Below, piece by piece: positions 8,347-15,658 of a stretch of 50,939 nucleotides of DNA. Each line of letters starts with the position of its first letter. The stretch's first letter is position 1. Both the position numbers and the translations under genes were made by a program. The DNA is taken from NCBI RefSeq assembly GCF_000420525.1, contig NZ_ATVC01000008.1:1-50939 (forward strand). The letters run 5' to 3'. The notes under the pieces were generated by a model, which had not been told where the DNA came from, did no database searches, and saw only the letters and a list, made by a program, of their open reading frames with translations. This DNA comes from Aquaspirillum serpens DSM 68 (GTDB lineage: Bacteria; Pseudomonadota; Gammaproteobacteria; Burkholderiales; Aquaspirillaceae).

Positions 8347-9882
8347 ATGGATAATGAAAAAATTGGGCAATTACTGATTAAAAAAGGACTCATTACGCAA
8401 CAACAGCTCACTATTGCACTTGAGGAACAAAAGCATAGAAACATTGGTACGAGAATTTGTAATATTCTCATTGAGATGGGCTTTGTTGATGCTGATATTT
8501 GTTATGCAGCATTAGCTGAGAAACTAGGTGTTAAAAGCATAAATGTTTTTGACCAAAACAATAGGGAAATATTTGAGTTTACAGAAAATCAATTATTAAC
8601 TCTCGAACAACACTTAATTTTTCCACTATGTTTTAATAAAACAGCCAATACAATCAGCTTAGCTGTTAGCGATACGGATCAGTTTTTATCAATCGACTTA
8701 ATTAGAGAAAGTTTCTTCAACCCATCTGCTAAGGTTGATATCTTTCTTTGCAGTCAAAAAGCCATATTAAATTTTCTAGAGCAATATTTTTACAATCATC
8801 AAAAACTCGATCCAAACCAAGAAGACTTCTTAGAAATGATTTTTAGGATTGCTCTTGCAAGGAAATGTTCAGACATCCATTTTCAACCACATCAGTATTT
8901 CACTCGGCTATGTTGGAGAATAGATGGGGATTTGCATGAAGCAACACTTATTCATTACAAAAAATGGCCAACTATCTTAGGAAAAATAAAATTTTTAGCA
9001 AATTTAGATATCAGTGAAAACAGAAAATCACAAGATGGTCGTTTTAGCGCAGAAATTTTTGGCAAAAAAATTGATTTTCGTGTTTCTGTTCATCCGACTC
9101 TATTTGGTGAAAACATTGTTATTCGCTTACTTAATTTTAGCAATAATATTTTTCATTTAAGCAGCTTAGGCTTTCTATCTGAACAATTAAAACTCATTGA
9201 TAAAATTATTCAACAAGAACAAGGTTTAATTATTGTCACAGGAGCAACAGGGAGTGGAAAAACAACAACTTTGTATAGCTTGTTACAAAAAATAAATCGC
9301 CCCCAAATTAATATCATGACGCTAGAAGAGCCTGTTGAGTATGTAATGGGTTCTATTAGACAAACCTCATTAACAGATAACAGTAAAATCTCATTCTCAG
9401 ATGGCATAAAATCTTTATTAAGACAAGATCCGGATATTATTTTGGTAGGCGAAATTCGAGACACAGACACAGCAATTATGGCAATTAGAGCAGCCATGAC
9501 AGGACATCAAGTTTATGCAACCTTACATGCAAACTCTGGATTAGGTGTAGTTGCACGTCTAATTGAACTTGGCATTAGTCATGAATTAGTTGCAATGAAT
9601 ATAATAGGTGTAATTTCACAAAAACTAGTCAAGAAACAGTGTAGCTGTTCTCAATCTGTCTCTTGTCGTATATGTCATGGGACTGGTTTATTTGGTCGAA
9701 CAGTGATTGCAGAGGTAATTGCCTTCGACAAGGAAATTTCACTTGCCATTTCTAATAAAGAATCTTTGTTGCAAATTGAAAAAAGTAAATTACATGGAGA
9801 GAATCATTTCTCAATGGAACAAGACATCAAAGAAAAAGTTAGAGCAGGACTTATCAATAAAGAAAGCTCTATGTTTTTTTAG
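8347..9882 (+). CDS. mshE: MshE-like filament assembly ATPase (GspE/PilB family)
   Basis: A 511-residue hexameric-type secretion ATPase that would drive filament extension. The N-terminal about 65 residues form an MshEN-type domain with two consecutive repeats (IGQLLIKKGLITQQQL and ICNILIEMGFVDADICYAAL), a fold known to bind c-di-GMP in MshE. The ATPase core has Walker A GATGSGKT (299-306), an Asp box and Walker B DPDIILVGEIRD (361-372). The usual tetracysteine zinc subdomain is contracted to C432, C434, C440 and C443. In the first MshEN repeat the expected Arg before L-G is a Lys, which may weaken nucleotide binding (inference). The gene has a GAGG ribosome binding site and starts just after the TPR gene. 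Confidence 0.88.
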   Translation: MDNEKIGQLLIKKGLITQQQLTIALEEQKHRNIGTRICNILIEMGFVDADICYAALAEKLGVKSINVFDQNNREIFEFTENQLLTLEQHLIFPLCFNKTANTISLAVSDTDQFLSIDLIRESFFNPSAKVDIFLCSQKAILNFLEQYFYNHQKLDPNQEDFLEMIFRIALARKCSDIHFQPHQYFTRLCWRIDGDLHEATLIHYKKWPTILGKIKFLANLDISENRKSQDGRFSAEIFGKKIDFRVSVHPTLFGENIVIRLLNFSNNIFHLSSLGFLSEQLKLIDKIIQQEQGLIIVTGATGSGKTTTLYSLLQKINRPQINIMTLEEPVEYVMGSIRQTSLTDNSKISFSDGIKSLLRQDPDIILVGEIRDTDTAIMAIRAAMTGHQVYATLHANSGLGVVARLIELGISHELVAMNIIGVISQKLVKKQCSCSQSVSCRICHGTGLFGRTVIAEVIAFDKEISLAISNKESLLQIEKSKLHGENHFSMEQDIKEKVRAGLINKESSMFF

Positions 9883-9894
9883 GAAGTTAAGAAT

Positions 9895-11100
9895 ATGAGA
9901 TATTACTACAGATCAATTGACCATAACCATAAAATCCATACTGGTTACATTGATGTAGAAAGCATCACTGAGTTAGAAAAATCATTAAAAGCACGCAATC
10001 TTTTTCTAATTGATTGCAAACTATTAGACAATAAAAAGAAAAATTGGCTGAGTTTTGGTAAAAAAATAGAAATCGATCAACAACTTCAATTATTATTTGA
10101 ATGGTTGTTACTATTACAATCTGGCATTACAGTGATTTCATCTATTGAAAGTTTGATTGAAGCCAGTGAAAACACGAATCGTAAAAATGCACTACAAGCA
10201 ACGCTGTTAGCATTAGAACAAGGAAAATCTCTATATCAGGCAATCAGTCATAATCAAATTTTCTCAAACATGGTAAAAGAGTTTATTAGAATCGGTGAAA
10301 CCAGTGGCAGCCTTATTACAAGTATGAATCATGCTTATACGTACCTACAAGAACAAAAAAACAACCAAGATACTATTAGACAAGCTATGTTATACCCGAT
10401 GTTTACTGTTGTTATTGGGTTGGCTGCTGTTGTTTTTTTGAGCTATTGGATATTACCAGAATTGACCAGCTTTCTCTTAAGTTTAGATCAAGAACTCCCG
10501 ACTACAACACGCATATTAATTTCACTGTCTGATTGGTTACAAACAGAAGTTGACCAGTTAGCCATTATTTTAGGATTTATTTTTTTAATTATTTACCTCT
10601 TGATTAAACATGAGTTAATTTCAAGAGAAAAGGTAGACTATTTCTGTTGGCGATTACCAATTTTTGGAGAGATTCAACAAATGATTTTTCTCAGCCAATT
10701 TAGCCGACTGCTCAGCATCACCTTAACTAGCGGTCTCACATTGGCAGATTCGATACAAACCAGTAATTTTATCAGCAACAATGCCTTCATTCAAAAACAA
10801 ATTGAGTTAATTTATCAAAAATTAGAACAAGGCTTTTGCTTTCATGAAAGCCTTGCCCATACACAATTAGCGCCCCAGATCATTGTTTCTCTTATCTATA
10901 ATGCAGAGAAAACGGGAAAAATTGCACCATGCTTAGACTATATTTCCATATTCTATCGTGAAAAAGCCAATCAGAGATTACAAAAAGTACAAAAGTTAAT
11001 TGAACCATGCCTTACTTTGTTTATTGGGCTGATACTTGCTTTTTTCATCATGGCAACCCTAGGTCCATTGTATGAATTGAGTAGCCAACTGGGGCAGTGA
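9895..11100 (+). CDS. mshG: MshG-like inner-membrane platform protein (GspF/PilC family)
   Basis: A 401-residue polytopic protein with two T2SS-F domains, each ending in a membrane segment (about residues 160-190, 220-240 and 370-392). Family blocks include LLQSGITVISSIESL, EFIRIGETSG and ITLTSGLTLADSI. This protein anchors the assembly ATPase and rotates or feeds pilin subunits. AGGAAG precedes the start and it lies 12 bases after the ATPase gene. Confidence 0.88.
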   Translation: MRYYYRSIDHNHKIHTGYIDVESITELEKSLKARNLFLIDCKLLDNKKKNWLSFGKKIEIDQQLQLLFEWLLLLQSGITVISSIESLIEASENTNRKNALQATLLALEQGKSLYQAISHNQIFSNMVKEFIRIGETSGSLITSMNHAYTYLQEQKNNQDTIRQAMLYPMFTVVIGLAAVVFLSYWILPELTSFLLSLDQELPTTTRILISLSDWLQTEVDQLAIILGFIFLIIYLLIKHELISREKVDYFCWRLPIFGEIQQMIFLSQFSRLLSITLTSGLTLADSIQTSNFISNNAFIQKQIELIYQKLEQGFCFHESLAHTQLAPQIIVSLIYNAEKTGKIAPCLDYISIFYREKANQRLQKVQKLIEPCLTLFIGLILAFFIMATLGPLYELSSQLGQ

Positions 11101-11104
11101 TAGC

Positions 11105-12370
11105 ATGAAAAAAGCCATTGTTTTTATTGAACCCAGCCAGATAGAAATATTCTTTTGCGAGGTATTTTTCCAAAAAATAAAAATAAGTCAAATTTTAACT
11201 TTATCAACAACTAATCAACAACAAGACTGGTTGAACCAATGGATTGATGTAGTTAAACAAGACAAACAGACTATTTTTTATTTTGTATTAAGCAGTAGCT
11301 TTGTTGATACTAAGGTAGAGTATCTACCAAAAATCGGCTTCTTCGATCAGAAAAGGCTGCTTAACCGGTTGGAGAGATCGAAGTTAAAAGGTAATGCAAT
11401 ATACCAATTAAAGGGACGATGCTTATTTTGTTACAGCCTCAAAACAGAAGCAGTGATGGATAAGATATTTACCATTGCAGAGGAGCAAGAAATCCAAGTT
11501 GCAAAAATCGTGAATTTTTTTGATTTACTTAGTCATAAATTTCTCAAGAATCTGCCTAATAAAGACATTTACTATCAGACAGACAGCCTATTACACTTTT
11601 ACACTTATCAAGATGGTTATCTAAAAGCAAAGCGGGATTTATATTTACAACCAGAAGAGAGTTGGTTAGCACGAGAAGTGGACAACTGGCAAAGGTCAAC
11701 AGGAAAACAATTGATAAATATCACATCGGAGATTGACAAATCAGCCCTAATTTCTGACATCATCAAGAAAAGCATTAGTTACTCACTACCACATCTGCGT
11801 AAAAGCTTTTTTAAGCAGTATTTAACAAAAATAACTCAGGCGATCATTTTTTTAACATCAAGCATGATTGTTATATCATTTGTTGCTTTTATTTTCTTCT
11901 TCCAAGAAGGGCAGCAACTAACCGAAATCCTATCACTAAAAAAACGAGAGTTTATTACTGTAGAAAATCAACAGCAAAGACAGCAACAACAAGATCAAAT
12001 ACTGAGTCAACTGCAGCAATATGATCTAATTAGGCCACCAGAGAAATGTCTGGGTACTGTCAAAGAAATAATAAAAAAAGCCTGGCCATTAGAAATCAGT
12101 CATTACACATGGCAATATGAATTTACTAAAAAAGAGCCAAAACTAAAATTTTCTATTAACCTTCAACATAGAACTGAGGTTAATCCACATCAAGCAATGC
12201 TATGGATTCACGCGGTTGCAAATGCTTTGCAAAAACAACAGTTAACAACCTCAATTGAACAATCTCCCTTACCATTGCGACCTGATCAAAACTGGACAAA
12301 TCGACAGCAAGATAATAATCCGGTGTTTCAGCTGACTATCGAAACAGATCGTCCAGCAAGATGCATATAA
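11105..12370 (+). CDS. GspL/MshI-like bitopic assembly protein
   Basis: A 421-residue protein with a cytoplasmic N-terminal region of about 240 residues, one membrane segment (about 245-268, hydrophobic with FVAFIFFF), a glutamine-rich coiled-coil stretch (about 285-310) and a periplasmic alpha/beta domain at the C-terminus. This order is that of GspL or a fused PilM-PilN, and matches MshI in MSHA systems. The actin-like fold of the N-terminal part is inferred from topology; I cannot point to intact nucleotide-binding motifs. It probably links the ATPase to the periplasmic alignment complex with the next gene product. It starts 4 bases after the platform gene. Confidence 0.6.
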   Translation: MKKAIVFIEPSQIEIFFCEVFFQKIKISQILTLSTTNQQQDWLNQWIDVVKQDKQTIFYFVLSSSFVDTKVEYLPKIGFFDQKRLLNRLERSKLKGNAIYQLKGRCLFCYSLKTEAVMDKIFTIAEEQEIQVAKIVNFFDLLSHKFLKNLPNKDIYYQTDSLLHFYTYQDGYLKAKRDLYLQPEESWLAREVDNWQRSTGKQLINITSEIDKSALISDIIKKSISYSLPHLRKSFFKQYLTKITQAIIFLTSSMIVISFVAFIFFFQEGQQLTEILSLKKREFITVENQQQRQQQQDQILSQLQQYDLIRPPEKCLGTVKEIIKKAWPLEISHYTWQYEFTKKEPKLKFSINLQHRTEVNPHQAMLWIHAVANALQKQQLTTSIEQSPLPLRPDQNWTNRQQDNNPVFQLTIETDRPARCI

Positions 12371-12391
12371 TCTCTGATGAAGGGTAAGAGC

Positions 12392-12946
12392 ATGTATTTT
12401 ATAAAAACAACAGACATCAGGCATTATTTACCACCAGCACATTTGCTGAAAGTTGCCTCAATGCTTATCGGATTATCAATCATAATAAGTGGTTATGCTT
12501 TCCATTATTATAAAAACAATCAACGATTAAAAAATCAGCTGCAACAATATCAACAAAAAACAATAGTCCCTGAACAAGAGATGTCTTTGCAAAAACATAA
12601 GTTAAAAAACAGCATATTATTTCAAGCTGAAAACCGCGTAGCACTGTTACAAACCTTGCAAAAAATAGAACAGAAAGGCATTACCAATAATGATTGGCAA
12701 GTTGATTTTTCAATCGCAGAACAACATCAACAGGGATTATGGCAGATAAGTACAATCAAATTAAAAATAGGCTTAAAACGAGAAATACAGCTGTTTGAAT
12801 TGCTGGATTTTTTGACACAGCGCGAGGGTGTCCTATCGCCCATGCGCTGTGATGTGCAACAGTTGAGGACCGGCGCAGCAACAGCAAATTGTCAATTACA
12901 GTGGCTCACTGTCACTGCCGCAGGCAAACAGGCCTTCAACGATTAA
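12392..12946 (+). CDS. PilO/GspM/MshJ-like bitopic protein
   Basis: A small protein (184 residues from ATG 12392, which has AAGGG seven bases upstream; the frame opens at ATG 12377). It has a short cytoplasmic tail, one membrane helix (about residues 20-38 with MLIGLSIIISGYAF), a coiled-coil segment and a C-terminal ferredoxin-like alpha/beta domain ending with two cysteines (in MRCDV and ANCQL). The arrangement fits PilO, GspM or MshJ, the partner of the preceding gene product. Last gene of the AT-rich cluster; its stop shares TTAA with the stop of the convergent ackA. Confidence 0.55.
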   Translation: MYFIKTTDIRHYLPPAHLLKVASMLIGLSIIISGYAFHYYKNNQRLKNQLQQYQQKTIVPEQEMSLQKHKLKNSILFQAENRVALLQTLQKIEQKGITNNDWQVDFSIAEQHQQGLWQISTIKLKIGLKREIQLFELLDFLTQREGVLSPMRCDVQQLRTGAATANCQLQWLTVTAAGKQAFND

Positions 12947-14118
12947 CAAAGAGCTAACGTATCGCGTGCGATGGTTCGCTCTTCATCTGTCCCCAGCGCC
13001 AAGGCCAGCGGACTGCCAGCCGCCGTAATTTGCCCTTCTTTACCTCCAACACAAAGCGCATTGGCTTGCGTGTCAACACGGTAACCAAATAAACCTAGGC
13101 GCTGTAAGGTACGGGCACGCAGGCTTGGCGCATTTTCACCAATTCCACCGGTAAAAACCAACGCATCAATCCGAGGCAAATTAGTCATCAAACCAGCAAT
13201 AGCCTTTGCTAGACGATGAACAAACACTTCCAACGCCAAGTGTGCCCCTTGATGGCCTTGGGCTTCTGCTTCTAACAATTCTCGGCAATCGTTGCTCAAC
13301 TCAGACAAACCTAATAAACCACTTTTGCGGTTTAGCAGTTCATTTACCCCCTGCACATCGGTTTTCAATACCTCGCATAAGAACGGCAAAATACCTGGGT
13401 CGATATCACCCGAGCGCGTTCCCATGACTAACCCTTCTAATGGCGTCAGCCCCATGGTGGTATCAACACTTTTGCCATTCACAATCGCACAAGCAGAGGA
13501 ACCGTTGCCCAAATGCGCGCTGATCATACAAATTTCATCTGTTGGTTTACGTAACCACTGTGCAGTGCGTTGACACACATAACGATGACTGGTGCCATGA
13601 AAACCATAGCGGCGAACACCGTGTTCTTTATACAAGAACATCGGCACTGCATACAAATAGGCATGTGATGGCATGGTTTGATGGAAAGCAGTATCAAACA
13701 CAGCCACATGGAGCAGGTGGGGCAGATGTTGGCGGGCAGCGTGAATACCAATTAGGTTGGCGGGATTATGCAATGGTGCCAAGGCTGAACATGCTTCAAT
13801 CGCAGTCAACACCTCATCATCAATAATGATTGATCCCTGAAAATGCTCACCACCATGCACAACACGATGCCCAACTGCGCGCACTTTGGTCATCAAATCC
13901 CGTTTTTCCAATTCAGCCAACACGGCCTGCATGGCTTCACTGTGTGCCCCTTGTTGCAGATCGAATTCGTAGCTTTCGTCTCCCTTAAATAAGACATGCG
14001 CCCCCGGTTGTCCGAGCCGTTCAGCCAAACCTTTTAATGCTACCTCGCCGGTTTCTGGGTCTAACAAAACAAATTTCAGAGAGGAACTACCACAGTTAAT
14101 CACCAACACAGAAGACAT
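12943..14118 (-). CDS. ackA: Acetate kinase
   Basis: AckA interconverts acetate plus ATP and acetyl phosphate plus ADP. The N-terminal signature VLVINCGSSSLKF and the later blocks RYGFHGTSHRYV, SAHLGNGSSACA and VFTGGIGENAP are all present, and the length of 391 residues is normal. ATG 14118 has GGAGA just upstream; the frame extends to a TTG at 14130 that is not needed. No phosphotransacetylase gene is adjacent. The gap from 14119 to 14466 holds a possible promoter for the downstream plus-strand gene and nothing else recognised. Confidence 0.97.
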   Translation of the reverse strand: MSSVLVINCGSSSLKFVLLDPETGEVALKGLAERLGQPGAHVLFKGDESYEFDLQQGAHSEAMQAVLAELEKRDLMTKVRAVGHRVVHGGEHFQGSIIIDDEVLTAIEACSALAPLHNPANLIGIHAARQHLPHLLHVAVFDTAFHQTMPSHAYLYAVPMFLYKEHGVRRYGFHGTSHRYVCQRTAQWLRKPTDEICMISAHLGNGSSACAIVNGKSVDTTMGLTPLEGLVMGTRSGDIDPGILPFLCEVLKTDVQGVNELLNRKSGLLGLSELSNDCRELLEAEAQGHQGAHLALEVFVHRLAKAIAGLMTNLPRIDALVFTGGIGENAPSLRARTLQRLGLFGYRVDTQANALCVGGKEGQITAAGSPLALALGTDEERTIARDTLALC

Positions 14119-14308
14119 CGATTTCTCCAAAAAGGGGGCGGATAGGCCAAAGGCACAACCAGCCTAGGATACCAGACATGCCAAGAAGATAAAGCCAACT
14201 TTACGACATGGATGTTAAAGATATGTGAGCAAAATCCCTCGATTTAACCTGCTTTTTACTAAAACTTTGATGAAAAACTACTTTTAGCAAGTTTTTTTCA
14301 CAAAAGGC

Positions 14309-14337
14309 TTGCATCTCCATACGCTTACGGCGACAAT
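14309..14337 (+). promoter_or_regulatory. Candidate promoter for the Rieske oxygenase gene
   Basis: TTGCAT (14309-14314) and GACAAT (14332-14337) are spaced by 17 bases, about 130 bases upstream of the gene start. Identified by eye in the 348-base gap between ackA and the oxygenase gene. Confidence 0.35.
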
Positions 14338-14466
14338 CCGGCCCCTTGCTTTCAAGCCAACTCACACCACAACTTTGAATTGGCTAAGTAAGAAATAGGT
14401 ATCCGCAAACTCGTTTCAGCGAGATTCGGCTGGTCTTGATTCTTCAGATATTGGGGATTGGGAATA

Positions 14467-15582
14467 ATGTCTGATCTGGCGAACGCGCATACTCTGCGCG
14501 CCTCCTCCACGCAACTTCCGGTCGATGTTTACTTCGATCCGGCCATTTATCAATTGGAACAAGAACGTTTGTTCCGCAACGCTCCGCAATACTATGGACA
14601 TGAGCTGATGGTGCCGAATATCGGTGACTATCACACTTTGGCGTGGATGGATCACGGCAAAATGCTCAAACGAGTAGAAAGCGGTGTGCAGCTATTGTCG
14701 AATGTCTGCCGACATCGGCAAGCCCTCATCCATAAGGGTCGCGGCAATGGTGATCTTATCACCTGTAATATCCACGGTTGGACTTATGATAATCAGGGTG
14801 TTTTAGTCGGTGCACCGCACTTTGCTGATAACCCTTGTCTCAATCTTGGGAAAACGCAGTTGGTCTCTTGGAATGGTTTGTTGTTTGACGCAAAACGCGA
14901 CATTCAACAGGATTTAGCCAGTCTAGGTGTCGCCCAACATCTGAGTTTTGAGCAATACGCCTACTCAGAATCTGTCACCACTGAATACGACTTCAACTGG
15001 AAAACCTTTATCGAGGTGTATTCAGAAGACTACCATGTCGATCCGTTCCACCCTGGTTTGGGCAACTTCGTTGACTGCAGCGAGTTGAAATGGGAATGGG
15101 GCCGACAATACCATGTGCAAACGGTTGGCGTGAAAAATCGTCTGGCACGGGCAGGCAGTCAGGTTTACAGCCAGTGGCACCAAGAAGTGCTCAAACAGTA
15201 CCAAGAAAAACAACCCGAGTTTGGCGCAATCTGGTTGACCTATTATCCAAACATAATGGTGGAGTGGTATCCCCATGTGTTAGTGGTCAGTGTCGCGATT
15301 CCTCGTGGCCCAGAAAAAACCACCGTCATCACTGAGTTTTACTACCCAGAAGAAATCGTGTGGTTTGAGCCTGACTTTATCGCAGCAGAAAAAGCAGCTT
15401 ACTTTGAAACCGCTGTTGAAGATGATGAGATTTGCTACCGGATGCACGAAGGCCGCCGCGCCCTGTGGCAACGTGGTGAATCCGAAGTCGGCCCTTACCA
15501 ATCGCCAACCGAAGATGGAATGCAGCATTTCCATGAATACTACCGGCGCGAAATGGGTGCAGATTTTGTAAAAGCCCGCTAA
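14467..15582 (+). CDS. Rieske non-haem iron oxygenase, alpha-subunit family
   Basis: A 371-residue protein with the domain order of ring-hydroxylating oxygenase alpha subunits. The Rieske [2Fe-2S] site is C81-x-H83 and C100-x2-H103. The catalytic mononuclear iron site is visible in SEDYHVDPFH, with D188 as the bridging residue and H190 and H195 as ligands; the carboxylate ligand is expected near the DDEICYR block. No reductase, ferredoxin or beta-subunit gene lies next to it, so the electron donor is unknown. Possible substrates include aromatic acids or quaternary amines, but nothing in the sequence decides this. ATG 14467 is preceded by GGGGATTGGGA. A terminator follows the gene. Confidence 0.9.
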   Translation: MSDLANAHTLRASSTQLPVDVYFDPAIYQLEQERLFRNAPQYYGHELMVPNIGDYHTLAWMDHGKMLKRVESGVQLLSNVCRHRQALIHKGRGNGDLITCNIHGWTYDNQGVLVGAPHFADNPCLNLGKTQLVSWNGLLFDAKRDIQQDLASLGVAQHLSFEQYAYSESVTTEYDFNWKTFIEVYSEDYHVDPFHPGLGNFVDCSELKWEWGRQYHVQTVGVKNRLARAGSQVYSQWHQEVLKQYQEKQPEFGAIWLTYYPNIMVEWYPHVLVVSVAIPRGPEKTTVITEFYYPEEIVWFEPDFIAAEKAAYFETAVEDDEICYRMHEGRRALWQRGESEVGPYQSPTEDGMQHFHEYYRREMGADFVKAR

Positions 15583-15605
15583 GCTGACCACAGTTGTTTG
15601 CTCAT

Positions 15606-15626
15606 ACGCCCCCGCCTTGGGGGCGT
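15606..15626 (+). terminator. Terminator after the Rieske oxygenase gene
   Basis: An 8-bp GC-rich stem ACGCCCCC (15606-15613) / GGGGGCGT (15619-15626) with a 5-base loop, followed by a weak T run. It lies 24 bases past the stop. Confidence 0.6.
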
Positions 15627-15658
15627 TTGCTCGTCTGGCCTTTACCGAGACTTTCCCC

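Larger units (their letters stand above)
5829..12946 (+). other. AT-rich six-gene MSHA-like assembly cluster
   Basis: The six plus-strand genes from the secretin to the PilO-like gene are packed with overlaps or gaps of 45 bases or less, and are visibly far more AT-rich than both flanks, with A/T-ending codons dominating. The change in composition is abrupt at both ends, next to mlaF and ackA. The cluster has the secretin, TPR, ATPase, platform, GspL-like and PilO-like parts but no prepilin, prepilin peptidase or retraction ATPase. Confidence 0.7.

Noticed and set aside
5829-12946. Prophage or plasmid origin of the AT-rich block
   Set aside because: No integrase, phage structural gene, attachment repeats or transposase ends were seen at either boundary; only composition suggests transfer.
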